From: Gammaproteobacteria bacterium
GTDB taxonomy: Bacteria; Pseudomonadota; Gammaproteobacteria; Steroidobacterales; Woeseiaceae
Assembly: GCA_013151645.1 (NCBI GenBank)
Contig: JAADHU010000004.1
Coordinates: forward strand, 1-64,000
DNA: 64,000 bases
Reading direction: 5' to 3'
Positions 9,064 to 18,246 of the stretch are shown piece by piece. The notes beneath the pieces were generated by a model. It ran no database searches, was not told the DNA's origin, and saw only the letters and a list, made by a program, of their open reading frames with translations. Position 1 is the first letter of the stretch. Each line of letters opens with the position of its first letter. A program made the position numbers and the translations under genes.

Positions 9064-9651
9064 ATGTTGACTAAAACGATGCTTGTCGTCGTCATTCTGA
9101 GCGCTACCAGCCGCGCGATCGCGGGTGGCGGCATGATCCTGAGCAAAGACGTTTGCCTGGTAACCATCGGTTTTTATACCGCACACTTTACCGGTTATCA
9201 GCCGCAGACCAGCGACAACACCGAGTTCTGCGGCGAGTTCCCCGCGGTCGGGGAAACCATTATGGTGTTCGATTACCTGCACAAGAGCTTGAGTGAGGTG
9301 CCGGTCGATTTTCGTATCATTCGCGATGTCGTTGGTAAGGGCGACTTCATACAGTTTGCGGATATCGAAGATATCGGCGACCTCGATGCGGTAACCGTTT
9401 TTTACCAGCCACCCGTCGTCCGATCGAACGCGTCAATGAATATCACGTACGTCTTCGAGGAGGAAGGTAGCTACATCGGAATGGTCACCGCGGGGCATCC
9501 GACCAACGACAATATCTACACTGCGGTATTTCCATTTACGGTTGGCGTCAGAAAATTTCCATGGCCTGTCGTATCTTTGGCGGTTGCGATTCTGATTGGT
9601 GGGTTCTTTCTTTTTCGTATGACGAGTATTGGGAAAACGAAAAAAGCATGA
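9064..9651 (+). CDS. unknown periplasmic protein with C-terminal membrane anchor
   Basis: I do not recognise this 195-residue protein. It has an N-terminal signal peptide (LTKTMLVVVILSATSRAIAG), a beta-rich exported region with two Cys (KDVCLV and EFCGEF), and one C-terminal transmembrane helix near residues 170-188 (WPVVSLAVAILIGGFFLF) ending in a basic tail. The middle (MNITYVFEEEGSYIGMVTAGH) resembles an immunoglobulin-like fold. The stop codon overlaps the start of the multicopper oxidase gene (ATGA), so the two are translationally coupled and the protein probably works with the oxidase. The start at 9064 is preferred over an upstream TTG inside the antiporter gene. Confidence 0.7.
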   Translation: MLTKTMLVVVILSATSRAIAGGGMILSKDVCLVTIGFYTAHFTGYQPQTSDNTEFCGEFPAVGETIMVFDYLHKSLSEVPVDFRIIRDVVGKGDFIQFADIEDIGDLDAVTVFYQPPVVRSNASMNITYVFEEEGSYIGMVTAGHPTNDNIYTAVFPFTVGVRKFPWPVVSLAVAILIGGFFLFRMTSIGKTKKA

Positions 9652-11324
9652 GAGGATTTTTCCGAAAAAATGCTTTGTGGTTGTTTGCGCTAACTATCGC
9701 GTTACTGGCGTTTCCACCGCAATGGTATCCCTATTCCGCACGGCTCAAGCTGACGGCATGGTTCGGCGCATCGGATTACCGTCCATTGCCAGCTTCGACA
9801 AGTCCGACGATGGGCGAAGCGGAAATCTTCTGTCCTGCGGATGTGCCGAACTGGCGTGCAGCACAGACGATTGACGGCGTCGATATCGAAGAGTCGTTGC
9901 CATGTGTGGCCGATAATCCCTATGCCGTTGCAGCATTCGTGCGCGGTACGAACAACGTGAGTCCGGAAACTCTCAGGTCGAGCGGGCTGACCAGCGATGC
10001 CGTTGTAAAGGGCCGGGACCTGGATGGTGACGGCGATCCGGACGAAATCCATATTCGTCTTGAGGTGGCAGAACTCAATGGCAGCTCACCGGTATCGGCC
10101 GATCCGGTAACCAAATACAGTATCGCGCCCGGCATCAGTCCGGGACTCTGGGTGTTCGCACCGAAGTTCGTCGGTATGGCGGTCGAAAATTTCGAGTCGA
10201 ACGAGGCGCGCTATTCGCTGCGCCTGCCATCGCCGGCCATTCGTATCGAACAGGGCGATCGGGTCTTTATCACGCTTGAAAATACGCACTACATGCCGCA
10301 TACATTGCACTTGCACGGTGCGGATCATGGTTTCGTAACGGAATCGGGGCAGGGTAATGATGGCATGCCGCTGACCAGCGAATTGCCCGTGTTACCCGGT
10401 GAAGCGCGAACTTACGAGTTATCCCCGCGACATGCGGGCACGATGTATTACCACTGCCACGTTCAGCCCCATGTCCATGTACAGATGGGTTTGCAGGGCT
10501 TGTTTGTTATCGAAGAAAATCGGCCTAATAACTGGGTGCAGACGATGAACATTGGCGCCGGCCTGGTGCGCGCGCCGTCACAAGCGGTACGCGAGTCATA
10601 CGATCACGAATACGATCTGCATTATCTTGACCTGGACAAAGAGCTCAGTGAACGCGTGCAGCGATACAATGATCCCCGGCTGATCACTCAATCCATGCAC
10701 CGAGACTACGATGTCACTGATTCTACGGTTGACTATTTCACACTAAACGGGCGCTCGTTTCCGTATACCTTCCGCGAATCGTTGCTGGCAGCGAAGGAAG
10801 GAGAAGTGGTCAAGCTACGCGTGGTCAACGGTGGTAGTAAGGGGATTTCGCTGCATACGCACGGACACAAGTTTACCGTGACCGACCGCGACGGCGTGAC
10901 ATTGCCCGAGGCCGCACAGTCACCACAGGATGTGGTCTGGTTATCGACGGCGCAACGAGTTGATCTCGAGCTACGGTTTGAAAACGATGGTCTGCATTCC
11001 TATGGCCCCGGGATCTGGCCCTTGCATGACCATCAGGTCAGTGGGGTCACGACGGACGGTATCGGGCCGGGTGGTAACTTAAGCGCCATCGTCTACAGCG
11101 ACTTCATGGACGAGTCAGGCTGGCCAAAAACACGCGGTGTGTCTTTCGATCAGTATTTCACGGCAGAATACTATCGCAGGGAAGTACCGGTCTGGGAGAA
11201 CTATGCCCCCGGCATTTTTGCAGAACCGGGCAAGGACGGTGCGTTGTACTGGCGCGTGCTGCTATTCGCATTGTCACTTGGGGTTGCGGCCGCGAGCCTG
11301 TTTATGAGACTTAGGCGGAGCTAG
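9648..11324 (+). CDS. multicopper oxidase
   Basis: Exported or N-terminally anchored multicopper oxidase of 558 residues with a hydrophobic N-terminus. Four copper-binding cassettes are visible: HTLHLHG near residue 218, HCHVQPHVHVQM at 269-280 (type 1 Cys270, His275, axial Met280), HTHGH at 403-407 and HDH at 460-462. In common three-domain laccases the HCH-x3-H-x4-M cassette is C-terminal; here it is in the first half, the order of type C two-domain oxidases. A DLDGDGDPDEIHI stretch near residue 125 looks like a calcium-binding loop. It overlaps the preceding gene by four bases and is followed by a cupredoxin gene after three bases. The substrate (Cu+, Fe2+, Mn2+ or an organic) is unknown. 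Confidence 0.9.
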   Translation: MRGFFRKNALWLFALTIALLAFPPQWYPYSARLKLTAWFGASDYRPLPASTSPTMGEAEIFCPADVPNWRAAQTIDGVDIEESLPCVADNPYAVAAFVRGTNNVSPETLRSSGLTSDAVVKGRDLDGDGDPDEIHIRLEVAELNGSSPVSADPVTKYSIAPGISPGLWVFAPKFVGMAVENFESNEARYSLRLPSPAIRIEQGDRVFITLENTHYMPHTLHLHGADHGFVTESGQGNDGMPLTSELPVLPGEARTYELSPRHAGTMYYHCHVQPHVHVQMGLQGLFVIEENRPNNWVQTMNIGAGLVRAPSQAVRESYDHEYDLHYLDLDKELSERVQRYNDPRLITQSMHRDYDVTDSTVDYFTLNGRSFPYTFRESLLAAKEGEVVKLRVVNGGSKGISLHTHGHKFTVTDRDGVTLPEAAQSPQDVVWLSTAQRVDLELRFENDGLHSYGPGIWPLHDHQVSGVTTDGIGPGGNLSAIVYSDFMDESGWPKTRGVSFDQYFTAEYYRREVPVWENYAPGIFAEPGKDGALYWRVLLFALSLGVAAASLFMRLRRS

Positions 11325-11327
11325 GTT

Positions 11328-11981
11328 ATGACGCGCGCGTCGGTTCTGTGTCTTGCCCTCACGATTGTTCCGGTTACGTCATTCGCTTGGCAGCAAATGG
11401 ACCATTCGCAACATCACAACATGCAGATGACTGGTGCCGGCGTTGTGATGAACGAGAATACGGATGTGCTGCCGCGTGGCTGTGACGCAATCAGTACGGA
11501 GCACCAATTGACCGTTGAGGCCGGCCGCGAATTCGCAGCGGATATTCCCGGCACCATATTTGGCATGAACGTGCATGAGTGGCAGGTCGAGCCGTGCAGC
11601 AGAATCACGGTAACGTTCGTCAATCGCGACGAAGTACGGCACCAGTGGATGGTCCACGGTCTGCCAAAATACCTTTATCCCACAGGCATGTTTCATATCG
11701 AGGCGATGGGTGGGCAGACGCAGACCGGCACTTTCATCGTCCCTGGCGACGACCGAAACTACCTGGTGCATTGCGACATGGCCCAGCACATGGAAAAGGG
11801 CATGCGCGGGCAACTGATTGTCGGCGACGGCGGTGGCGATCTATGGGGCGTTCAGGGTATTACCGATGCGTTCTACCGGTTTTCCTATTTGCCCGACAAG
11901 AGTATGCCAATCGCGGCAACAACACTTATCACCGGATTCCTGCTTACTTTTTTTGTTTTACGTATCATGAAGAAAAATTAG
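11328..11981 (+). CDS. membrane-anchored cupredoxin
   Basis: Exported blue-copper-type protein of 217 residues. After the signal peptide comes a His/Met-rich tract (MDHSQHHNMQM, about residues 24-34) suited to loose copper binding. A cupredoxin domain follows with a type 1 site: His near residue 105 (RHQWMVHG), then Cys149, His154 and Met159 in HCDMAQHMEKGM. A C-terminal helix near residues 195-213 anchors it to the inner membrane. It lies three bases after the multicopper oxidase, so it probably passes electrons or copper to or from that enzyme. It could also be a copper-tolerance protein. No CopA/CopB genes are adjacent. Confidence 0.85.
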   Translation: MTRASVLCLALTIVPVTSFAWQQMDHSQHHNMQMTGAGVVMNENTDVLPRGCDAISTEHQLTVEAGREFAADIPGTIFGMNVHEWQVEPCSRITVTFVNRDEVRHQWMVHGLPKYLYPTGMFHIEAMGGQTQTGTFIVPGDDRNYLVHCDMAQHMEKGMRGQLIVGDGGGDLWGVQGITDAFYRFSYLPDKSMPIAATTLITGFLLTFFVLRIMKKN

Positions 11982-12016
11982 CGGTTGTTCTGACGTAATA
12001 GGGTGGGCCTCAGCAA

Positions 12017-12367
12017 TTGAGTGAAGGTTCAAAGATCGCCATTTTGTTATTTGTGTCCGCTGCCCTCGGTGTTATTTTCTATTTCTTATTCTTTGCAGGG
12101 GAAAAAGAAGAGCGCTACATTTTTTGGAATTCGACGGTAACTTTTATTTGGCAGGATGCCTCGAAGGCCGATCGAGACTATGCGATCGGTCGAGGGCGAT
12201 ACGAAGTTCGGTTGACCAATGGAACTCACGTGGAGGCCAGAACGTACCTGAATGAAAAATTCGAAAAATTCGATTGCGTACGAGTTCGGCAGTTAGTCTT
12301 TACATTGAGCGCAGCGCCGACATACGAAATCGTGGGGCGAGTGGAGGAGTGTTGGAAGCCCGACTAG
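12017..12367 (+). CDS. small membrane-anchored hypothetical protein
   Basis: Hypothetical 116-residue protein. It has one N-terminal transmembrane helix (IAILLFVSAALGVIFYFLFF) and then a soluble domain of about 85 residues with several aromatic and charged residues and two Cys (FDCVRV and EECWKPD). The start is a TTG with AGGGTGGG about ten bases upstream. It lies 35 bases after the cupredoxin gene on the same strand, so it might belong to that operon. I recognise no family. Confidence 0.5.
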   Translation: MSEGSKIAILLFVSAALGVIFYFLFFAGEKEERYIFWNSTVTFIWQDASKADRDYAIGRGRYEVRLTNGTHVEARTYLNEKFEKFDCVRVRQLVFTLSAAPTYEIVGRVEECWKPD

Positions 12368-12819
12368 CGATCTCGGCACTCTTTCCGATGTTAGGGAACC
12401 TCTGATCAATTCTGAACTCGCATCTTACGTTTCCATCGGACGTTATTCATCAGCATCGAATGAAAATTTTGATGCAAGAATGGATCTGGCTGAAGCATAT
12501 GGGCTGATTGTCCTGGGTCTCCAGTCATATGGTAATGTCTGTGCGCCAGAGCGTTTCTCCCTACTATCTCGAACGAGGAACGCTATCGTTTTGTGGAGTT
12601 GGGATGCTGTTATCTACGCTCGTTGCGGCAGGTCGGCTCCTGAAAGCCGTGTGGAACGTTCTTTTTGTGCGCAAGTACGAATTTGACGAAGAATCCGGGT
12701 TATTCCTTGATGCGCCCAGCATTGTGGTGGACTGGCGAACCCTCCCGTAAAGCTTGTCGCATCAACAGGAACCGGCACCGAATATTGGGTGCGTACCGAT
12801 TTTCGATTCCGTTGTCGAG
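12368..12819. other. 450-base stretch with no confident gene
   Basis: This gap is less GC-rich than its surroundings. It holds a short open frame at 12529-12750 (+) whose product would be 73 residues with one hydrophobic segment (FCGVGMLLSTLVAAGRLLKAVW). No ribosome-binding site supports it and I recognise no family. Near 12392-12410 is GGGAACCTCTGATCAATTC, which looks like an insertion-sequence terminal repeat, but I find no inverted partner and no transposase. It may be a degraded accessory insertion. Confidence 0.4.
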
Positions 12820-13389
12820 TTATATCGGCGCGTTACCCGGTTTCCATTTGATGCTGCAGCCAACACTGGGGATCTGCTCCGGCGCTATCGGCTCGCCAGC
12901 GAGCAACGCATCCAGCGCTGCGCGTAAATCGCGGCCATCTACCGGCATTCCGTTCCCAGGTCGGCTGTTATCCAGTTGGCCTCGGTAGACCAGTTTCCGC
13001 TCACCATCGAACAGGAAGAAGTCGGGCGTGCAGGCCGCTTTGTAGGCAATCGCTACTGTCTGATCAGCATCGACCAGGTAGGGAAACGTATAGCCCCAGG
13101 TTGAGGCCTCTTCTTTCATTTTTTCGGGACTGTCTCCTGGGTAGTTTTCCGCGTCGTTGCTGTTGATCGCGAATATTGCAATGCCTCGGTCAGAATAATC
13201 GTTCGCCAGGCGCGCGAGTTCTTCTCGTACGTGTTTGACATACGGACAGTGATTGCAAATGAACATGATCAGGTAGCCGTCGCTTTTCGTCACGCCACCC
13301 GGCGAGAAGGGTCTGCCGTCCGCGTCGGGTAACGTGAAGTCTGGCGCTTCGGATTCCAGAGGTAACATTTGCGATTCGGTTCTAGCCAT
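12820..13389 (-). CDS. thioredoxin-fold redoxin (AhpC/TSA-like)
   Basis: Cytoplasmic thioredoxin-family protein of 189 residues. It starts with the redoxin signature LESEAPDFTLPDADGRPFSP. The active-site region MFICNHCPYVKHVREEL carries a C-x2-C (CNHC). AACTPDFFLF then supplies the cis-Pro loop before FDGERKLVYRGQLD. This pattern is typical of the widespread thioredoxin family proteins related to peroxiredoxins. GGGGAGAGAG precedes the ATG. It is divergent from the gene at 13504 across 114 bases, so the two may share a control region. The role, thiol oxidoreductase or peroxidase, is inferred. Confidence 0.9.
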   Translation of the reverse strand: MARTESQMLPLESEAPDFTLPDADGRPFSPGGVTKSDGYLIMFICNHCPYVKHVREELARLANDYSDRGIAIFAINSNDAENYPGDSPEKMKEEASTWGYTFPYLVDADQTVAIAYKAACTPDFFLFDGERKLVYRGQLDNSRPGNGMPVDGRDLRAALDALLAGEPIAPEQIPSVGCSIKWKPGNAPI

Positions 13390-13503
13390 TTACTCTCTCC
13401 CCGATGGCCGTAGCCTTCGTCTGCCGGCCGTTGACAAAAAATGTTGCATGCAATCTGCTTCCATGTCTTGATGTACCACTAAGTCAGTACAGTGGTGAAA
13501 ACG

Positions 13504-14109
13504 ATGACCTGGATTACCATTATCCCCTTCGAGAAAGCGACCGGCTCGCTCAAGCGTTTGTACGATCGCATCAAAGGGCCGGACAATAACGTCGACAACA
13601 TCATGCTCGCACACAGTCTGCGCCCGCATACTATGGAAGGGCATATGACGATATACAAGTATGTGCTGCATCATCCACGCAACGAGTTGCCGAAATGGTA
13701 TCTGGAGGCGATCGGGGTCTACGTTAGCCAGTTAAATCGTTGCGCGTATTGTTTCGAGCACCATCTGGCGGGCATGGCGCGCTTGCTTGACGACGAGAAG
13801 CGGGCGGCGGCGATACGCGTGGCATTTGAGGAAGGGAATTTGTCCGCGAGTTTCAACGAGAAGGAAGTGGCCGGGCTGGAATATACCGCTCGATTGACGC
13901 AGGCACCCTCCGAGCTTGCAGAGTCAGATATTGAACGCCTTCGTACCGCTGGATTCGATGACGGAGAGATTTTGGAGATCAACCAGGTTGCTGCGTATTT
14001 TTCGTATGCGAATCGTACGGTGCTGGGTCTGGGCGTTAATACTGAGGGTGACGATGTCGGTTTATCGCCGGGGGATTCGGAGAATCCGGATAACTGGAGT
14101 CATGCCTGA
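13504..14109 (+). CDS. carboxymuconolactone decarboxylase-like / peroxidase-related enzyme
   Basis: All-helical AhpD-like protein of 201 residues. The redox motif CAYCFEHH (C-x2-C-x3-H) is the active site of alkylhydroperoxidase D and related enzymes, which reduce peroxides with a thiol partner. Flanking helices LAHSLRPHTMEGHMTIYK and AIGVYVSQLNR fit the peroxidase-related subgroup. In-frame GTG codons at 13492 and 13495 are alternatives; none has a convincing ribosome-binding site. It is divergent from a thioredoxin-fold protein, a sensible functional neighbour. A REP-like pair follows the stop codon. Confidence 0.85.
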   Translation: MTWITIIPFEKATGSLKRLYDRIKGPDNNVDNIMLAHSLRPHTMEGHMTIYKYVLHHPRNELPKWYLEAIGVYVSQLNRCAYCFEHHLAGMARLLDDEKRAAAIRVAFEEGNLSASFNEKEVAGLEYTARLTQAPSELAESDIERLRTAGFDDGEILEINQVAAYFSYANRTVLGLGVNTEGDDVGLSPGDSENPDNWSHA

Positions 14110-14136
14110 CATTGCCGGGATTAGAATGTTCGGCGT

Positions 14137-14199
14137 GGTCGCGCCTCAGGAGACACTCCTACCAAAGCCTTCCTGTAGGACGTCTCCTGAGGCGCGACC
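14137..14199. repeat. REP-like inverted pair between convergent genes
   Basis: Two copies of the element at 23-49 face each other: an inverted copy at 14137-14162 and a direct copy at 14174-14199, separated by about 11 bases. The arms (GGTCGCGCCTCAGGAGAC and GTCTCCTGAGGCGCGACC) are exact complements over 18 bases and would form a strong hairpin. It lies between the converging genes ending at 14109 (+) and 14215 (-), where it could act as a bidirectional terminator or protect mRNA 3' ends. Confidence 0.85.
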
Positions 14200-14214
14200 A
14201 CCACTCAATGCAAG

Positions 14215-15453
14215 TCAGCTCAGCAAATTCCTCGACTTGTGAATCGCTGCAACAACCCGCTCCACATGATCCGGCGTGTTGTAAATATGCGGTGACAATC
14301 TAAGCCCGTTAACACCTGCGAGAATTACTCCGCCGTCGCGCAACACGTTGTCGATTAGCTCACCCCGGGTTGCTTGTGGGGCTGACAGAATAATGACATT
14401 GCTGGTGAAGTTCGGGTTGGCTGTCGAAACGAACGGTACGCCGATATCGGTCAATGCGGCGCGCAACTGGTCCGCTATCCCGGTGGCGCGTCGTTGCACT
14501 CCGGCGGGTGTCATCGACTGGTGAAATCTTACCGTAGCCGCCAATCCTGCGATTGAGGCGTCGTCTCGTTGTCCGAGTGCTTCAAACTTGCGAGCGCGCA
14601 TGACATCAGGCTCGGCTTCTCGGCCCCACGGGATACTGACAACACCCGGCCAGATTCTTGCCTGACTGGATTCGGAAACGTATAAAATACCGACTTCTCG
14701 CGGGCCCATGAACCACTTGTGGGCGCTGCCGCTGAATGAGTCGCAGCCTATCTTGGCCAGGTCGACCTCGCGTGCGCCCCAGGTTTGTGCGCCGTCCATG
14801 TGGATATGAATACCGCTATTTTTCCGGTGAATGGCGGCACATATCTCACTCGCGGGCAAGCGGAAGCCGGTGATGTTGGAGATATGCGTGAATGACACGA
14901 CTTTTGTACGTGCACTGATCGCGTTTACGAACACATCCACCACTTTATCAATGGATTGCGTGTCACCGGGAATCGAAAGGTAACGCACCACACAGCCGGT
15001 ACGCTTTGCCCGGACGGTCCAGGCCACTCCGTTCGACGGATGATTCTGGTCCCAAAGCAATACTTCATCACCGGCATCCAGTGACATACCCTGCACTACG
15101 ATGTTATTGGCTTCAGAGGTGTTGCGGACAATGGCGATGTCGTCTGCGGACACGCCGAGCTGTGCGGCGATGCCGTCTCTCGCTTCGTTTTTCATGTCCA
15201 TAATCCGCCGACGATTCGCGCCACTCATGTCGATGTCGAGCTCGGCACCGTAATGGGCAACGGCCTTGGTAATTGCGCTGGGCCGCGGGCACAGATTTGC
15301 CGCATTCATCGGTACTTTGTCGTTCGCGAAACTGAATGCCCGGTCGGGTCGCTCGGTATTCACCGCCATCACGGCGGCTGGGTGGCCAAGCAAACTCCCG
15401 GCAAGTGACGCACCACCAACGGTTTTCAGAAAATCTCGACGTCGAATACTCAT
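14215..15453 (-). CDS. Tat-exported class V aminotransferase-like PLP enzyme
   Basis: Fold-type I PLP enzyme of 412 residues related to isopenicillin-N epimerase and cysteine desulfurase-like proteins. The N-terminus MSIRRRDFLKTVGGASLAGS is a twin-arginine signal, so the folded, cofactor-loaded enzyme is probably periplasmic. The domain shows IVRNTSEANNIVVQG, a cofactor Asp/His region in HIHMDGAQTWGA, and the Schiff-base Lys in SFSGSAHKWFMGP. GGGGAGCACC precedes the ATG. The reaction is unknown; epimerase, C-S lyase or aminotransferase activities all occur in the superfamily. Confidence 0.88.
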   Translation of the reverse strand: MSIRRRDFLKTVGGASLAGSLLGHPAAVMAVNTERPDRAFSFANDKVPMNAANLCPRPSAITKAVAHYGAELDIDMSGANRRRIMDMKNEARDGIAAQLGVSADDIAIVRNTSEANNIVVQGMSLDAGDEVLLWDQNHPSNGVAWTVRAKRTGCVVRYLSIPGDTQSIDKVVDVFVNAISARTKVVSFTHISNITGFRLPASEICAAIHRKNSGIHIHMDGAQTWGAREVDLAKIGCDSFSGSAHKWFMGPREVGILYVSESSQARIWPGVVSIPWGREAEPDVMRARKFEALGQRDDASIAGLAATVRFHQSMTPAGVQRRATGIADQLRAALTDIGVPFVSTANPNFTSNVIILSAPQATRGELIDNVLRDGGVILAGVNGLRLSPHIYNTPDHVERVVAAIHKSRNLLS

Positions 15454-15579
15454 GGTGCTCCCCGGCTAACGCCTGGCGCGCGGTATTGCGCGTCTCGCAG
15501 TTCGTTCTCCCCGGTACAATACCACTGCCGCGTCCCGGCGCATTGATGATACATTTAGTCGTTACGCAGAGCGGGCGCG

Positions 15580-16260
15580 ATGACTATGTTTGATGTACCC
15601 CATCCCCGGATTCCGGTCGCGGGAAATGAGCAAGCGTTTCCGGTGCACAGGATCTACTGTGTCGGCCGAAATTACGCGGCGCATGCGCGGGAAATGGGCA
15701 ACGACCCGGACCGGGAGCCGCCGTTCTATTTCATGAAGCCAGCCGATGCCGTGGTCGCGGGAGGGGGTGATGTAACGTATCCGCCGCGTACCAGCGATTT
15801 GCACCACGAGGTCGAACTGGTCGTCGCGATTGGCAGAGGCGGACGGGATATTCGCGTCGAAGATGCGCCGGATCATATTTTTGCTTACGGCGTTGGTATT
15901 GACCTGACGCGCAGGGACCTGCAAATGCAAGCCAGAAAAGCGGGCAGGCCCTGGGATACCGGTAAAAGTTTTGAGCAGGCAGCACCTGTCTCCTGTTTGC
16001 ATCCTGCGGCCGATATTGGCCCATTGGCCCGAGGTCGTATCTGGCTGTCGGTGAACGATGAGCGGCGGCAGGAAGGCGATCTCGGTGACATGATCTGGAG
16101 CGTCCCGGAAGCTATCGCGGAGTTGTCTGCCTATTTTACGCTTGCGGCAGGCGATCTCCTGTTCACCGGAACACCGGCAGGTGTCGGTGCGGTGGTCAAA
16201 GGTGATCGAATTACGGCCGGGATAGAAGGAGTGGATGACATCGTAGTCACCATTGTCTGA
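15580..16260 (+). CDS. fumarylacetoacetate hydrolase-family protein
   Basis: Cytoplasmic metal-dependent hydrolase, decarboxylase or isomerase of 226 residues in the FAH family (fumarylpyruvate hydrolase, YcgM-like). Landmarks are IYCVGRNYAAHAREMG, PPFYFMKPADAVV, the metal-binding Glu segment DLHHEVELVVAIG, YGVGIDLTRRDLQ, KSFEQAAPVS and a late LLFTGTPAGVGAV. These support acylpyruvase or fumarylpyruvate hydrolase-like activity. An ATG at 15586 is an alternative start. It follows the divergent PLP-enzyme gene. The substrate is not determined. Confidence 0.9.
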   Translation: MTMFDVPHPRIPVAGNEQAFPVHRIYCVGRNYAAHAREMGNDPDREPPFYFMKPADAVVAGGGDVTYPPRTSDLHHEVELVVAIGRGGRDIRVEDAPDHIFAYGVGIDLTRRDLQMQARKAGRPWDTGKSFEQAAPVSCLHPAADIGPLARGRIWLSVNDERRQEGDLGDMIWSVPEAIAELSAYFTLAAGDLLFTGTPAGVGAVVKGDRITAGIEGVDDIVVTIV

Positions 16261-16360
16261 ACAGGCGACTTGCAGGGGCATCAGCCGTGGCGCGAGCTCC
16301 TGAGCCTGGTCGCGTGTCAGGTGGTGCTCCTGCAGGAAAGCCATTAAAAGGATACAGGAT

Positions 16361-18112
16361 ATGAAAACAGTTTCACCGCTCGTCGCCCTCGTACTCGTTC
16401 TCTTGTCGTCTTCGTGTTCCCGGGACCCTCGGGAACAAACGGGAGCCGAAGGCGCGGATCTGATCTTGGTCAACGCACGTGTCTACACGATGAGTTGGGA
16501 TGATCCGCAAGCGGACGGGACGCTGGATAACAAGGCACCGCGAAACGAAAGTGGCTGGTATCCCGATGCGGACGCGATCGCGACGAAAGGCGGTGATATT
16601 ATTTTCGTCGGTAGCACAGCGGAGGCGATGACGTTGCGCGGCGAAGGCAGCCGCGTAATCGATCTTGCCGGTGCGACGGTTCTGCCAGGCCTGGTGGATT
16701 CACATACGCACGTTTTCGAGCTCGGTGCGCTGCTGGAAAGAGTCAATCTCGTGGATGTTGAAACCGAGGAAGAGGCAATACGCCGGGTTGTCGAACGGGC
16801 GAAAGAGACACCGAAGGGCGAGTGGGTGATCGGCCAGGGATGGGATGAAGGGGCCTGGGCCAATCACTATCCCGACAAAGTCCTGTTGAGCGAGGCGGTG
16901 CCGGATCACCCTGTATTTCTTGCCAGTCTGCACAGCTTTGCCGGCTGGGCCAATCAATTGGCGCTGGACAAGGCAGCGATTACTGCAGACACCGAAATCC
17001 CGGTTGGCGGAGAAATGCGCCTGGGATCGGACGGTAAACCGAACGGTCTGTTCCTGAATCGAGCCGTAGCGCTGATTCGCAATGCCGTGCCCCCACCATC
17101 GCAAGAGGTTCGCGCAAAGCAGTTGCTTACGGGACTACAACGTATGGCGCAAGATGGTTACACCGCTGTCCACGACGCGGGCGACGATGCCGGTATGATG
17201 CGTGCACTTGAACAACTCGAAGCGGAAAATCGTTTGCCTGTCCGCGTATACGCAATGTTGTCGTTACGCGATGAAGATCTCGTCCGACGGTGGATCGACA
17301 AAGGGCCGGACACCGACAACGACAGCATGCTGGTCACGCGCACCGTCAAAGCTTATTACGACGGTGCGCTGGGGTCGCGTGGCGCACGCCTGTTATACGA
17401 TTATTCTGATCAGCCAGGCCACCGTGGTATCAGTGGTGAGGGCTATGGTTTCAACCAGGCTTTAATGGCGGCGGCCATGAAGCAGGGTTTCCAGGTTGCC
17501 ATTCATGCTATCGGCGATGCGGGTAATCGGGAGTCGCTGGATATCCTTGCCGCTATATTTGAAGACGCACCGGCTACCCGCAAGAATCGACATCGTATTG
17601 AACATGCGCAAGTCGTGAACCCCGACGATTTTGCACGCTTTGGTGAGCTCGGCATCATCGCGTCGATGGAGCCGCCGCACGCGGTCGAGGATAAAACCTG
17701 GGCTGAAGATCGTTTGGGCGCCGAGCGAACGCTCGGTGCGTACGCCTGGCGTTCAATGCGAAAAAGTGATGTGCGACTGACGTTTAACGCGGACAATCCT
17801 GGCTCGGATCACAATATTTTCTACGGCTTGCATGCCGCCATTACGCGGCAGGATAAAAACTCGGAACCGGAGGGTGGCTGGTACGCCCAGGAATCAGTGA
17901 ACGCCGACGAGGCCGTTCGTGCCTACACCAGTTGGTCTGCGTACGCGAGTTTCCGCGAGGACGTGAGCGGTATTATTGAGGCAGGCCGTTGGGCCGATTT
18001 AACGGTGATGGATGTCGACCCGTTTGTACTGGCCGACGATATTCCGGCGGACATGTTACACGGACGAATCTTGCTAACGATCGTTAACGGAAATATCGTC
18101 TACGAGCGTTAG
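16361..18112 (+). CDS. lipoprotein amidohydrolase (YtcJ-like)
   Basis: Metal-dependent amidohydrolase of the amidohydro_3 family, 583 residues. The signal peptide ends in a lipobox (LLSSSC, Cys19), so it should be membrane-anchored in the envelope. The core begins LILVNARVYTMSW and GATVLPGLVDSHTHVFE (metal-binding HTH). Later come KAYYDGALGSRGA (metal-bridging position), AIHAIGDAGNRESLDI, HRIEHAQVV and TFNADNPGSDHN. The end, VDPFVLADDIPADMLHGRILLTIVNGNIVYE, is typical. AGGATACAGGAT precedes the ATG. The substrate is unknown; YtcJ-like enzymes act on N-acyl or cyclic amide compounds. Confidence 0.9.
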   Translation: MKTVSPLVALVLVLLSSSCSRDPREQTGAEGADLILVNARVYTMSWDDPQADGTLDNKAPRNESGWYPDADAIATKGGDIIFVGSTAEAMTLRGEGSRVIDLAGATVLPGLVDSHTHVFELGALLERVNLVDVETEEEAIRRVVERAKETPKGEWVIGQGWDEGAWANHYPDKVLLSEAVPDHPVFLASLHSFAGWANQLALDKAAITADTEIPVGGEMRLGSDGKPNGLFLNRAVALIRNAVPPPSQEVRAKQLLTGLQRMAQDGYTAVHDAGDDAGMMRALEQLEAENRLPVRVYAMLSLRDEDLVRRWIDKGPDTDNDSMLVTRTVKAYYDGALGSRGARLLYDYSDQPGHRGISGEGYGFNQALMAAAMKQGFQVAIHAIGDAGNRESLDILAAIFEDAPATRKNRHRIEHAQVVNPDDFARFGELGIIASMEPPHAVEDKTWAEDRLGAERTLGAYAWRSMRKSDVRLTFNADNPGSDHNIFYGLHAAITRQDKNSEPEGGWYAQESVNADEAVRAYTSWSAYASFREDVSGIIEAGRWADLTVMDVDPFVLADDIPADMLHGRILLTIVNGNIVYER

Positions 18113-18246
18113 AGGCCCAATGAGTGCTTGGGGCCGCGCCCAAACATTCAGGTAAGTAGAACTGCTCATTGGAGCGCTGTACTCCCGCACGGTAAAATCG
18201 TTCACCTCGTTCATATCGGTCGCTCATCCCGGGAGGAGTCATCAGT

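Noticed and set aside
18117-18172. Inverted repeat CCAATGAG/CTCATTGG between the amidohydrolase and the LolA-like gene
   Set aside because: Only eight bases with a loop of about 40 and no T run; could be chance.
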